A DNA stretch of 64,000 nucleotides from JBJMLO01 sp045805265 (lineage in GTDB: Bacteria > Actinomycetota > UBA4738 > JACQTL01): contig JBJMLO010000018.1 of NCBI GenBank assembly GCA_045805265.1, positions 62,001 through 126,000 on the forward strand, given 5' to 3'. The notes under the pieces are model-generated. The model made no database searches. It saw nothing but the letters and a program-made list of their open reading frames with translations, and was not told where the DNA came from. This document shows, one piece after another, positions 43,434 through 52,216 of the stretch. Made by a program: the position numbers and the translations under genes. Every line of letters starts with the position of its first letter. The stretch's first letter is position 1.

Positions 43434-43970
43434 CTACCGACCGTGGTCCTGGCGCGTCTCCCGGGGCTCGGCCCCTTCCCTGGCCGCCCGGATCGCCGCG
43501 CTTCGCGCGAGACGGCTCTCGCGCCGGAGCTTGGCCTCCCGCCGGCGCCGGCGTTCCACGTCGGTCCGGGGCTCCACCGGCGGGACGCGCCGGGGCTTGC
43601 CATCCGCGTCGAGCGCGACGAACACCAGGTAGGCACTCGACGTGTGCACGCAACGGCCGGTGGCCACGTTCTCGGCCTCGACCCGAACTCCGACCTCCAT
43701 CGACGTGGTGCCGGTGTCGTTCACCGTGGCCTTCACCGTCACGAGGTCCCCGACGAAGACCGGCTCGAGGAAGACCATCTCGTCCATGGCCGCGGTGACG
43801 GCGAGCCCGCCGCAGTGCCGCACGGCGGCCAGTCCGGCGGCCGTGTCGACGAGCTTCATGATCGCGCCGCCGTGGACGTTCCCGACATTGTTCGCATCGA
43901 GGATCGTCATGAGCTCGGCCAGCACCACCTCGGAATCCGAGGGCGCCTTCGGTGTCAGATCGGTGTCCAC
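43434..43970 (-). CDS. Acyl-CoA thioesterase (hotdog fold)
   Basis: 178 residues from GTG 43970 (VDTDLTPKAPSDSEVVL). The hotdog core has DANNVGNVHGGAIMKLVDTA, the helix and turn with the catalytic Asp region, then GLAVTAAMDEMVFLEPVFVG and VRVEAENVATGRCVHTSSAY. The YciA/BACH-type pattern indicates hydrolysis of acyl-CoAs. The C-terminal 35 residues are Arg-rich (RRRRREAKLRRESRLARS). An open frame extends upstream but overlaps the divergent oxidoreductase and has no family similarity. Convergent with the anti-sigma gene. Confidence 0.88.
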   Translation of the reverse strand: MDTDLTPKAPSDSEVVLAELMTILDANNVGNVHGGAIMKLVDTAAGLAAVRHCGGLAVTAAMDEMVFLEPVFVGDLVTVKATVNDTGTTSMEVGVRVEAENVATGRCVHTSSAYLVFVALDADGKPRRVPPVEPRTDVERRRRREAKLRRESRLARSAAIRAAREGAEPRETRQDHGR

Positions 43971-44027
43971 TGCGCCGCGATCGTACCCACCGGTGCGCCG
44001 CGGGGCGAAGGCGGGAAGACTGCGAGG

Positions 44028-45458
44028 GTGGCTCGGTACGACGCGGTGGTCGTGGGCGGGGGGCCGAACGGCCTCGCCGCCGCCGTGCACCTGGCGAGGT
44101 CTGGGGCATCGGTCCTGGTGCTCGAGCGGGAGGAGACCGTCGGCGGGGGCAGCAGGTCCGCCCAGCTCACGGTGCCCGGGTTCGTCCACGACGTGTGCTC
44201 GGCGGTGCACCCGTTCGCGGCGGCCTCGCCGTTCTTCCAGGAGCTGCCCCTCCACGAGCACGGGCTCGAGCTGATCCAGCCGCCGGCCCCCCTGGCCCAT
44301 CCGCTGGACGACGGGTCAGCGGTGATCCTCCGCCGCTCGGTGTCGGAGACGGCGTCCGATCTCGCCGAGGACGCCGCCGCCTATGTGCGGCTGGTGACGC
44401 CGTTCGTCGAGCGGTTCGACGGCCTCGCCGCGCAGGTGATGGGGCCGCTCCGGCCCCCGCGGCACCCGGTGCTGATGGCGCGGTTCGGGCTCCACGGGGT
44501 GCGGTCGGCGCGGGCGCTGGCCGAGGGGGCGTTCGGCGGGGAGCGGGCGAGGGCGCTGTTCGCCGGGCTGGCCGCCCACTCGGTGCTGGCGCTGGAACGG
44601 CCGCTGACCGCCGCGTTCGGGATGATCCTCGGCGCGGCGGCGCACGCCGTGGGATGGCCGGTGGCCCGGGGCGGCTCGCAGCGCATCGTCGACGCGCTGG
44701 CATCGCTGCTGGCGACGCTGGGCGGGGAGGTCCAGACCGGCGTCGACGTCCGGTCGATGGACGACCTGCCGTCCGCCCGCGCGTACCTCTTCGACGTGGT
44801 CCCGGCGAACCTCGACCGGATCGCCGGCGACCGGCTCCCCGCGACCTACCGGGACCGGCTGCGGAAGTTCCGCCGCGGGCCGGGCGTGTTCAAGCTCGAC
44901 CTCGCGCTCGACGGGCCGCTTCCCTGGATGGCGCCCGACTGCTCGGAGGCGGGGACCGTGCATCTCGGCGGGACCCTCGACGAGGTCGCCGGGTCCGAAT
45001 CGCTGGTCGCCGCCGGCAAGCACCCGGAGCGGCCCTTCGTGCTGCTCGCCCAGCAGAGCGTCGTCGACGACTCCCGGGCCCCCGCCGGGAAGCACGCCGT
45101 GTGGGCCTACTGCCACGTGCCCAACGGCTCGACGGTGGACATGACCGACGCGATCGAGGGACAGATCGAGCGGTTCGCCCCCGGGTTCCGCGACCTGGTG
45201 CTGGGACGGCACGCGATGGGCCCCGCGGACCTGGAGCGGTACAACCCGAACTACCCGGGCGGCGACATCTCCGGCGGCGCCAGCGGGGGCCTGCAGCTGT
45301 TCGCCCGCCCGGTGGCCTCGGTCGTGCCGTACGCCGCGCCCGCCCGGGACATCTTCCTGTGCTCGTCGTCCACGCCGCCTGGCGCCGGGGTCCACGGCAT
45401 GTGCGGGTTCCACGCTGCGGAGGCGGCAATGCGGCGCCTGCGGTCCACTGCCGGCTGA
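44028..45458 (+). CDS. FAD-dependent oxidoreductase, phytoene-desaturase-like
   Basis: 476 residues from GTG 44028. The Rossmann dinucleotide motif VVVGGGPNGLAAAVHLARSG is at the N-terminus, followed by VLVLEREETVGGGSRS. The C-terminal FAD signature is IFLCSSSTPPGAGVHGMCGF. The middle part (GRHAMGPADLERYNPNYPGGDISGG) is typical of the actinobacterial phytoene-dehydrogenase-related (Pyr_redox/Amino_oxidase) proteins. No carotenoid genes are nearby, so the substrate is unknown. It converges on sbcC, 11 bases away. Confidence 0.85.
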   Translation: MARYDAVVVGGGPNGLAAAVHLARSGASVLVLEREETVGGGSRSAQLTVPGFVHDVCSAVHPFAAASPFFQELPLHEHGLELIQPPAPLAHPLDDGSAVILRRSVSETASDLAEDAAAYVRLVTPFVERFDGLAAQVMGPLRPPRHPVLMARFGLHGVRSARALAEGAFGGERARALFAGLAAHSVLALERPLTAAFGMILGAAAHAVGWPVARGGSQRIVDALASLLATLGGEVQTGVDVRSMDDLPSARAYLFDVVPANLDRIAGDRLPATYRDRLRKFRRGPGVFKLDLALDGPLPWMAPDCSEAGTVHLGGTLDEVAGSESLVAAGKHPERPFVLLAQQSVVDDSRAPAGKHAVWAYCHVPNGSTVDMTDAIEGQIERFAPGFRDLVLGRHAMGPADLERYNPNYPGGDISGGASGGLQLFARPVASVVPYAAPARDIFLCSSSTPPGAGVHGMCGFHAAEAAMRRLRSTAG

Positions 45459-45469
45459 GCGCGCCGTGG

Positions 45470-48043
45470 TCAGCTGGCGCGGCTGATCGAGCTGCCGCGA
45501 GGCGATTTCGTGACCTCCAGGCGGGCCGGCAGCCGGTCGGCGAGGTCGCGGACGTGGGTGATGACGCCGACCATGCGCCCGTCGCCGCCCAGCTGCTCGA
45601 TGGCCTCGACCACCACGTCGAGCGTCTCCGGGTCGAGTGTTCCGAACCCCTCGTCGAGGAACAGGCTGTCGAGCGAGGCGTGCTCGGTCACCGCGAGGCT
45701 GGACACCTGCTCGGCCAGGGCCAGCGCCAGGGCCAGCGAGGCCAGGAACGTCTCGCCGCCGGACAGGGTGCGCACGCTGCGGGTCTCGTCGCCGTTCCAC
45801 CGGTCGACGACCAGGAACTCGTCGCCCTCGTACGCCAGCGCGTACCGCCCGCTCGACAGCGAGGCCAGGCGGTCCGATCCGCCGACCGCCAGGAGCCGGA
45901 GCGCCTCCGCCTGGAGGAACGCGATGAGCCGGTCGGCCTGGAGCTCCTTCGCCAGGTCCGAGAAGAGCCGGGCCCGCGCGCGGAGCTCCGACGCCTCCCG
46001 GCGGAGGTCCGCCACCGCCTTGATGTCGCGCTTGATCGCCTCCGCCTCGGCCTTGCGCTGCTCGTGCTCCCGGATGGCCTCCCGCTCGGCTCGGTCGACG
46101 GCGTCCGACAGCTCCTCGAGCGAACGGGCGTCGAGGAACTGGCCGGCCACGGACTGGCGGGCCTGGTCGAGCAGCCCTTCGCCCGACGCGGCACGCACGC
46201 TCGCGGACTCGGCGAGCCGCGCGCCGAACTGATCCAGCGCGTCTGCCCGTTCGGCCGCGGCTCGGGCGAGATCCGGCAAGTCGGAGGTGGCCGGGAGCCG
46301 TCGAAGCTCCGGAGCAGACAGGTCGGGCGCGACGCGAACCGCGCGCTCGGCGATCGCGCCGACGGCGAGGGCCTCGAGCCCTGCCCGTTCCGCCGTGGCG
46401 TCCGCTGCGATGCGTTCGGCGAGGCCTCGAGCGTCCGCCGCCGCTCGCTCCGCGTCGGCAGCGCTCTTCGCGGCAGCCGCCTCCTCCCGCAGCAACCGGT
46501 CCAGCTCGGCCGCCCGCTCGGCCAGTTCGGCCACGGGATCGTCCGGCAGCGCATCGGGGAAGGCGTCGGCCAGGGCCGCCTCCAGCTCGCCGGCCTCCCG
46601 CTCGCAGCGCCCGAGCTCCACACGAGCGGCATCCCGATCCCGCTCCGCCGCCGCAGCCCGGTCCCGGGCCCGCAGCAGCTCGCCGTCCGCTTGGCTGGCG
46701 AGGGTCGCCGCTCGCTCGGCGGCCTCGCGGGCGCGCTGCACCGCCCGCTCCGCCTCGCGAACCGCCGCGGCGCCCGGTCGCTTCGGGAGCCTCGTCAGCG
46801 GCTCGCCGCACACCGGGCATTCGTCGCCCACCTTCAGCCCGGAGGCCACGGCGGCCACCATATCGGCGTGCTCGACCGTCCGGAGCCCGGATTCGGCGGC
46901 CTCCCGTTCGGCCGCCGCGGATGCCGCCGCCTCGCGGGCCTCGGCCGCCAATCCCTCGGCACTGGTGACGGCGTTCGTCGCGAGGGGAACGTCCGCATCG
47001 GCCCGGGCCACCGTGGCACGGCGGGTGGACGCCTCCATGCGGACCTCCAGGAGACGCCTGGCCCGCTCCCGAGCTGCGGCGATCGCGGCGACGGTCCCCC
47101 ACCGCTCTTCCGCGACTGCGCGTGCGTCCGCGGCGACCTCGGCGGCCTTCGATGCGGCTCCCGAGGCCAGCTCCGCCTCGCGCACCGTGTCCTTCGCCCT
47201 CGCCGCACGCTGCGCGACTTCGGCCAGGCCGGCGGCGTGACGGCCGGCGGCCGTGGCGAGCTCGGCCGCCTCGTCCGCGCACGACGCCAGCTGGCGCGCC
47301 TCGTCCGCGACGGACTTCCACCGGTCGGCGACCGACCGGACCTTCGTGGCGGCGGTTGCCAGGGACGAGGCCCGCTTGCCGGCTTCGGCCGCGACCTCGT
47401 GGGCGACCGCCAGCGCCTCCGGCGTCGCGTCCGCGTATCGCGACGCGATGGATTCCTCGGTCCACTCGGCGCGGTCCTTCGCGTCCCTGGCGACCTGCCG
47501 GGCGCGCCTGCCCATCCGTTCGAACAGCGTGAGGCCGAGCAGCTCGGTGAGGATCTCGCGGCGCTGCCCGGCGTCACCGGACATGAACGCGGAGAACTTC
47601 CCCTGGGGCAGCAGCACCGACCGGGTGAAGCCGTCGAAGTCGAGGCCGACGAGCCTCTGGAGCAGCGCGTTCGCGGGCTTCACCCTGTCGACGCCATCGC
47701 CCGCCTGCCGCCAGGCGTCGTCGTCCCACCGCTCCACGAGGACCTTGGTCGCTCCTCCCCGGGGCAGCGACCGGGTCACGCGATAGCGGTCGTTGCCGAC
47801 CTCGAAGTCGAACGTGACCGCCATGCGCGGTTGGCCCTGACTGATGAGCTCCTTCGTGGAGATCTCGCTGCCTCGGACCCGGTCGACGTCGCCGAACAGC
47901 GCGTACGTCATGGCGTCGAGCACGCTCGACTTGCCGGACCCGGTCGGGCCGACGATCGCGAACAGGTCCAGCCCGTCGAAGTCGATGTCCTGCTCGTCGC
48001 GGAACGACGTGAACCCCCGGATGGCCAGGCGGAGCGGCCGCAT
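45470..48043 (-). CDS. sbcC: SbcC/Rad50-like SMC-family ATPase
   Basis: 857 residues. The N-terminal ATPase half has FAIVGPTGSGKSSVLDAMTY (Walker A) and the LPQGKFSAFM loop. Two long coiled-coil arms flank a zinc-hook CPVCGEPL near residue 410. The C-terminal half has the ABC signature TLSGGETFLASLALAL and the Walker B LFLDEGFGTLD. It forms a complex with SbcD that trims DNA ends, hairpins and blocked breaks. Its ATG overlaps the sbcD stop by one base (TGATG), so the subunits are coupled. Confidence 0.94.
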   Translation of the reverse strand: MRPLRLAIRGFTSFRDEQDIDFDGLDLFAIVGPTGSGKSSVLDAMTYALFGDVDRVRGSEISTKELISQGQPRMAVTFDFEVGNDRYRVTRSLPRGGATKVLVERWDDDAWRQAGDGVDRVKPANALLQRLVGLDFDGFTRSVLLPQGKFSAFMSGDAGQRREILTELLGLTLFERMGRRARQVARDAKDRAEWTEESIASRYADATPEALAVAHEVAAEAGKRASSLATAATKVRSVADRWKSVADEARQLASCADEAAELATAAGRHAAGLAEVAQRAARAKDTVREAELASGAASKAAEVAADARAVAEERWGTVAAIAAARERARRLLEVRMEASTRRATVARADADVPLATNAVTSAEGLAAEAREAAASAAAEREAAESGLRTVEHADMVAAVASGLKVGDECPVCGEPLTRLPKRPGAAAVREAERAVQRAREAAERAATLASQADGELLRARDRAAAAERDRDAARVELGRCEREAGELEAALADAFPDALPDDPVAELAERAAELDRLLREEAAAAKSAADAERAAADARGLAERIAADATAERAGLEALAVGAIAERAVRVAPDLSAPELRRLPATSDLPDLARAAAERADALDQFGARLAESASVRAASGEGLLDQARQSVAGQFLDARSLEELSDAVDRAEREAIREHEQRKAEAEAIKRDIKAVADLRREASELRARARLFSDLAKELQADRLIAFLQAEALRLLAVGGSDRLASLSSGRYALAYEGDEFLVVDRWNGDETRSVRTLSGGETFLASLALALALAEQVSSLAVTEHASLDSLFLDEGFGTLDPETLDVVVEAIEQLGGDGRMVGVITHVRDLADRLPARLEVTKSPRGSSISRAS

Positions 48044-49200
48044 CAGGCGTCGTCCTCCGCGGTGGCGATCTCGTCGAACGCCGCCAGGAGCGAGGGGTCG
48101 GCGTCGGAGCCGTGTGCGCTGCGGTAGTACGCCTCGAACTGCTCGCGGGGCTTCATGCTCGACAGCGGCGCCGCGGGGGCCTCGTCCTCCGCCCGCTCGT
48201 AGCGAAGATGGACGTCGACCGCGTTCGGCAGCAACTCCCGCACGCGGTCGGCGATGCCCGGGACCGGGCCGTCGGTGTCGACGAACACGCGCAGGTACGC
48301 GTCGCGGAGGTCCGCCGCCCGGATGTGGATCTGGTCGAGCGTCCCCTCCACGTCGACCAGTCGCCGGCCGGCGGTGACCGGCGCCTCCGTGACCTTCGCC
48401 GGTCTTCCCGGATGGGCCTCGACCACCGCCACCGACTTGTCCTGCTCGGTTTCCCCGAAGTCGAGCTGGATCAGCGACCCCGAGTAGCGCGCCGGCGCCC
48501 CCGACCCGCGCACGCGCTGGGGCCGGTGGAGGTGGCCGAGAGCGATGTAGGACGCACTCGCCGGAAGCCGGGAGGGCGCGACGGCGTAGTCCCGGCCGAT
48601 CGTCACCTCCCGCTCGCCGCCCCCGAGGCTCGCCCCGTCGGCGTACAGGTGGGCCAGGACCACGTTGACCGCGTCGTCGCGGAACCCCGCGGTCATCGCG
48701 TCCAAAAGGCCGCCCATCCCGTCGGCATAGGACTGAAACCAGGCCTCCGTCGAGTCGAACAGCTCGACGGCGCTGCCGAACCGGCGTTCCGGGACGAACG
48801 GCACGCAGGCAACGCGCAGCGACTCCGAGCCGTCACGCGAGCCGAGTTCCACTACCCCGCCCTGGTCCGGCGGGAGGACCCGCGCCGCCATGTCGACGTT
48901 CACCGCCCGGAGCAGGCCCGCGAACGCCTCGAGCCGCAGCGCCGAGTCGTGGTTGCCGGGGATCGCAACCACCGGAATGCCGAGCGAGTGCAGCGCCAGC
49001 AGGGTCTCGAACACCAACCGGTCCGCGTCCGGCGCCGCGCTCCGGTGCTCGTACAGGTCACCGGCGTGCAGCACCGCGTCCACCTGCTGGTCCACGGCGA
49101 TCTCGACGACCTGCCCCAGGGCCCGCTCGAACTCGTCCATCCGCGAACGGCCACGGATGGGCTTGCCCACGTGCCAGTCCGCGGTGTGCAGGAATCTCAT
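48043..49200 (-). CDS. sbcD: SbcD/Mre11-like exonuclease
   Basis: 385 residues with the five metallophosphoesterase motifs: HTADWHVGK, LHAGDLYEH, AIPGNHDSA, VVLAHLYADG and ALGHLHRPQ. These ligate two Mn ions for 3'-5' exonuclease and endonuclease activity. The C-terminal region (LVDVEGTLDQIHIRAADLRD) is the SbcC-binding part. It is the first gene of the sbcDC operon; a CRP-type palindrome sits 26-41 bases upstream of its start. Confidence 0.95.
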   Translation of the reverse strand: MRFLHTADWHVGKPIRGRSRMDEFERALGQVVEIAVDQQVDAVLHAGDLYEHRSAAPDADRLVFETLLALHSLGIPVVAIPGNHDSALRLEAFAGLLRAVNVDMAARVLPPDQGGVVELGSRDGSESLRVACVPFVPERRFGSAVELFDSTEAWFQSYADGMGGLLDAMTAGFRDDAVNVVLAHLYADGASLGGGEREVTIGRDYAVAPSRLPASASYIALGHLHRPQRVRGSGAPARYSGSLIQLDFGETEQDKSVAVVEAHPGRPAKVTEAPVTAGRRLVDVEGTLDQIHIRAADLRDAYLRVFVDTDGPVPGIADRVRELLPNAVDVHLRYERAEDEAPAAPLSSMKPREQFEAYYRSAHGSDADPSLLAAFDEIATAEDDA

Positions 49201-49225
49201 CTCGGCACCGAGCCTACCCCCGCCC

Positions 49226-49241
49226 TGTGACCCAAGTCACA
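49226..49241. promoter_or_regulatory. CRP/GlxR-type binding site upstream of sbcD
   Basis: The sequence TGTGACCCAAGTCACA is a perfect palindrome and matches the CRP-family consensus TGTGA-N6-TCACA at all ten fixed positions. It is centred 33 bases upstream of the sbcD ATG. A further TGTGA half-site lies at 49246-49250, 20 bases away. So close to the start it would more likely repress or modulate than activate. No CRP-family gene is in the window. Confidence 0.55.
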
Positions 49242-49481
49242 CCGTTGTGATTCGGCGGTCAACACACCGCGAAGACCATGTCCGGAGACTCCGCAGGCCC
49301 ACTCCACGGGAGGTGCATGCCGCCAGCACGAGCAGGATCGGCCAGGCGACGCCGCGACCGGCTCGAGTGACCACGCCGAAGCGGTTCACGCGGGCCCCAC
49401 CTACTTCCCCTTCCAGATCGGTCAGTGTCGCACCTTCCGCGGGCCCGTGTCCTCCAGCCGGGCACGTGCGGCTCCGCCGGA

Positions 49482-49502
49482 CCGCAACGGAATTCGTTGC
49501 GG
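49482..49502. promoter_or_regulatory. Palindromic operator of the RES/Xre toxin-antitoxin operon
   Basis: CCGCAACG and CGTTGCGG form perfect 8-base arms around GAATT. It lies 35-56 bases upstream of the antitoxin start and directly abuts TAGCAT (49503-49508), a plausible -10 element. Antitoxins of this class have an HTH and repress their own operon, so this is the expected place for the operator. Confidence 0.6.
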
Positions 49503-49537
49503 TAGCATGGTCAGTGGACGGATGCGGAGGTGGGCGA

Positions 49538-49870
49538 ATGCCGGTGGCGGTTCGGGAGAAGGTCAGGGCGGTCAGCAGGGACCTGGGCGGGCAGGCATCG
49601 CTGGCCAGGATGCTCGGCGTGAGTCCCTCGCGGGTGAGTCGATGGCTCCGCACGGAGCAGCCAGACCCCACCAACCGGCGGAAGGTCGAGGGTGTCGAGT
49701 TCGTCCTCGGTCGCCTCCTCGACGTGTACGAGCGCGACACCGCGGTGGAGTGGCTCCAAGGCGTGAACGCCCACCTCGGCAACCGGCGACCCATCGATCT
49801 CCTCGGGGCCGGCCGCGTCGCAGAGGTCCTCGAGGCCATCGAGGCCGAGGAGACCGGCGCATACGCCTGA
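49538..49870 (+). CDS. Xre/MbcA/ParS-type antitoxin
   Basis: 110 residues from ATG 49538. The N-terminal HTH is GGQASLARMLGVSPSRVSRW (about 20-40). The C-terminal part, EWLQGVNAHLGNRRPIDLLG then RVAEVLEAIEAEE, is the DUF2384 (MbcA/ParS/Xre toxin-binding) motif. It should neutralise the RES toxin encoded four bases downstream and repress the operon. An open frame extends far upstream but overlaps sbcD and is not coding. Confidence 0.88.
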   Translation: MPVAVREKVRAVSRDLGGQASLARMLGVSPSRVSRWLRTEQPDPTNRRKVEGVEFVLGRLLDVYERDTAVEWLQGVNAHLGNRRPIDLLGAGRVAEVLEAIEAEETGAYA

Positions 49871-49874
49871 TCGC

Positions 49875-50429
49875 GTGCTCTATCGCGTCTTTCCCTGGAA
49901 CCCGGCACGGGCGCCGCAGGCGGAGGGCGGCGCCTTGTTCGTCCCCCGGATCCGCCAGGCGACCGGTCGTCACGACAACCCCGACCGGTACGGCGCGCTG
50001 TACGTCAGCCGCGATCCCGAATCCGCGGTTGCCGAGCGAATCCAGGCATTCCGGGGCCGGGTCCTGACCGATGCCAGGTTGATTCGCCGCGACGGCTCCC
50101 GCTACGCGCTCGTGTCGCTCGCCGATGACGACCTGTCTCCTCTCGTCGATCTCGACGATCCCGCGCAGCTCGTGGCCCGGGGTCTGCGGCCGTCGCTGGT
50201 GGCGACCGGCGACCGGAGCCGCACCCGCAGCATGGCGGCAGCGCTGTTCGACGAAGGCGGCCCGGGGTTCCTGTGGTGGTCCACGCTCGAGGCGTCGTGG
50301 GCGAACGCGACCCTGTTCGCCGAGCGCAGCGTCTCGTACCTCCAGCCCCTCGGTGAACCCGAGCCCCTATCGCTGGACCATCCCGCCCTCCGAGCGGCCG
50401 CCGACCGACTGGGCGTTCTGTTGCCGTAG
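49875..50429 (+). CDS. RES-domain toxin (NAD+-degrading family)
   Basis: 184 residues from GTG 49875. The RES core is visible: LYRVFPW at the N-terminus, RHDNPDRYGALYVSRDPESA followed by VAERIQAF (with the conserved Tyr43 and Glu54), and LFDEGGPGFLWWSTLEASWA. RES toxins such as MbcT deplete NAD+ and stop growth unless bound by their Xre/DUF2384 antitoxin. Gene order antitoxin then toxin with a four-base gap is standard. The pair lies between sbcDC and the HerA/NurA-like genes. Confidence 0.87.
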   Translation: MLYRVFPWNPARAPQAEGGALFVPRIRQATGRHDNPDRYGALYVSRDPESAVAERIQAFRGRVLTDARLIRRDGSRYALVSLADDDLSPLVDLDDPAQLVARGLRPSLVATGDRSRTRSMAAALFDEGGPGFLWWSTLEASWANATLFAERSVSYLQPLGEPEPLSLDHPALRAAADRLGVLLP

Positions 50430-50518
50430 GCTCCGCACCGGCCGAGGCGATCGGGAGTCGCGCCCGGAAAGCCGGCGGAGATCAGGCTCGTCTGAACTGA
50501 GGGCCGCCGAGCGCTGGG

Positions 50519-52216
50519 CTACTCCTCTCGGAACGCCGCGAAGGGGTCGGCGCCGGGGTCGATCGAGGCCTCGTCAGCCCTCGTGGCCCACGACGGGAAG
50601 GGGAACCGCACCTGGATCGGGATCGGGATGTGCGGCTGCTGCAGGATCATCGATCCCGGCTTCAGGATCGAGGCGCGCGCCCTGGTCACGGCCGGAAGGA
50701 ACCCGTACTCGCTCCGCTGGGCCTCGGCCGTGTCCAGCCGCCCGACCACCCGGAACGCGCTGTTCGCGATCACCCGTCGTTCGACCTCTGAGGCGGTCTG
50801 CTCCGCGCCGATCAGGATCATCCCCAGCGACCGGCCGCGTTCGGCCACGTCGAGCAGCACCTCCTTGATCGGCGACCACCCCTCGCGCGGCGCGTAGCGG
50901 TTCAGCTCGTCGAGCACCAGGAAGTGCAGCGGCTCGCGATGGCCCATCCGCTCCTTCTGCTCGAAGAGCCGCTTGATCACGACGCCGGTGACGAACCGCT
51001 TGGCCCGGTCATGGAGGTTGTGGATGTCGACCACGGTGACCTGGGTCGACTCCCAGTCGATACGGTGGCGCTCGGGGTGCTCGGCCTCGCGGCCCCAGAT
51101 CAGATGGTTCTGGTTCAGGCGGAACCGCCCCGCCTGGAGCCGCCGCAGGAACGCGGCCACCGTCGCGTCAGACAGCCGCCCACGCCAGGGCGAGTGGTCG
51201 TCCTCGACGTTCACCTCGATGACCTCGCACAGCTCGTCGAAGGTCCGGATCACGTGGCCGGCGTGCACGACCGTCGCGTCGTGCTCGGGGTCGTCCTCGC
51301 ACTCCCGGTCCAGGTACTGCTCGACCCGCGCGACCAGGTCGGCGATCTGCGACCGCTCATCGTCGGCCTCGGCGAACATGAACCGCAGGAACCGCTCGCG
51401 CACGAACTCCCGGACCGTCCAGTAGTACGCCTGCACGCCGTCGGCGCGGCCCTCGACCTGGGGCACGGCGGCGCCGGCGGTCCCGCCGCGCGGCGGCGCC
51501 CACAGCCCCACGGACTCGAATGCCCCGGCCGGCAACCCGAGCCTCGCGTAGTCCTCGCGGTCGGCCTCGGTCAGCCGGGAGTTGGCCCGGTCGAGCCACA
51601 GCAGGTCCTCGCCCTTCACGTTGAACACGATCGCCTTCGTGTTCACGCGCGCGGAGCCCAGCACCTCGGAGTGGAACAGCGCGTACAGCAGGAACAGCGC
51701 ATACGTGGTCTTCGTTGCCACGCCCGAGATCCCGCTGATGTTCACGTGCGCGCCGCGGCTGCCGTCCAGGAAGTCGAGGTCGAGGAAGATCGGCTCGCCG
51801 TCCCGGCTGAGCCCGGCCGGCACGCGCCGGGCCATCTGGTCGAAGTACAGCGCCTGGTCCCGGTCCTTGCCCCGGGCCCGAAGCGCCGGCAGCCCGGGCA
51901 TGGGCGGCACGAAGATCTCCGGCTCGAACCGCGTCGCGACCACCTGCGCGGCCACGGCGGTGTCCACCGGGAGCACGCCCCGCTCGATCAGGAACACGTC
52001 GGTGTCGAACTGCGCGCCCTCGTGCCGGGCCCGGACGTCCTGGACGATCCCGGCGATGCGCAGGTCGCCCCGCCCGGGAACCTGGGTGTCGACGATCACG
52101 GCGTCGTCGAGCTGCAGGTACGACTCGGGCTCGACGCCGACCCAGAACGTCAGCGGCGTCGAGTCCTCGGTCCCGAGGACCATGCCCACTCGCTCGGAGA
52201 ACTCCTCGACGCTCAC
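50519..52216 (-). CDS. HerA-like DUF87 ATPase with degenerate P-loop
   Basis: 565 residues from GTG 52216, overlapping the NurA-like stop (GTGA). The N-terminal HAS-barrel (GMVLGTEDSTPLTFWVGV) and FtsK/HerA-type ATPase core are recognisable. The Walker B region is clear (HFLVLDELNRYAPREG) and the C-terminal RSLGMILIGAEQTASEVERR and ANSAFRVVGRLD match HerA. The P-loop reads NISGISGVATKTTY (159-172), which lacks the Gly before Lys and is a residue out of the usual GxxxxGK[ST] spacing. HerA hexamers pump DNA to NurA for end resection. The ATPase may be altered or use a variant loop. Confidence 0.82.
   Translation of the reverse strand: MSVEEFSERVGMVLGTEDSTPLTFWVGVEPESYLQLDDAVIVDTQVPGRGDLRIAGIVQDVRARHEGAQFDTDVFLIERGVLPVDTAVAAQVVATRFEPEIFVPPMPGLPALRARGKDRDQALYFDQMARRVPAGLSRDGEPIFLDLDFLDGSRGAHVNISGISGVATKTTYALFLLYALFHSEVLGSARVNTKAIVFNVKGEDLLWLDRANSRLTEADREDYARLGLPAGAFESVGLWAPPRGGTAGAAVPQVEGRADGVQAYYWTVREFVRERFLRFMFAEADDERSQIADLVARVEQYLDRECEDDPEHDATVVHAGHVIRTFDELCEVIEVNVEDDHSPWRGRLSDATVAAFLRRLQAGRFRLNQNHLIWGREAEHPERHRIDWESTQVTVVDIHNLHDRAKRFVTGVVIKRLFEQKERMGHREPLHFLVLDELNRYAPREGWSPIKEVLLDVAERGRSLGMILIGAEQTASEVERRVIANSAFRVVGRLDTAEAQRSEYGFLPAVTRARASILKPGSMILQQPHIPIPIQVRFPFPSWATRADEASIDPGADPFAAFREE

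Larger units (their letters stand above)
49201..49537. other. 337-base divergent intergenic region between sbcD and the RES/Xre pair
   Basis: It holds two clean palindromes, one near each flanking gene: TGTGACCCAAGTCACA at 49226-49241 and a 21-base element at 49482-49502. I see no supported gene. The middle part (about 49260-49440) has no recognisable signal. Both flanking operons must be transcribed from here. Confidence 0.6.

Noticed and set aside
43952..48127. A plus-strand open frame of nearly 1,400 codons across the sbcC region
   Set aside because: It is Arg/Pro/Gly-rich without any domain and mirrors the SbcC and oxidoreductase genes; high GC removes stop codons from opposite frames.
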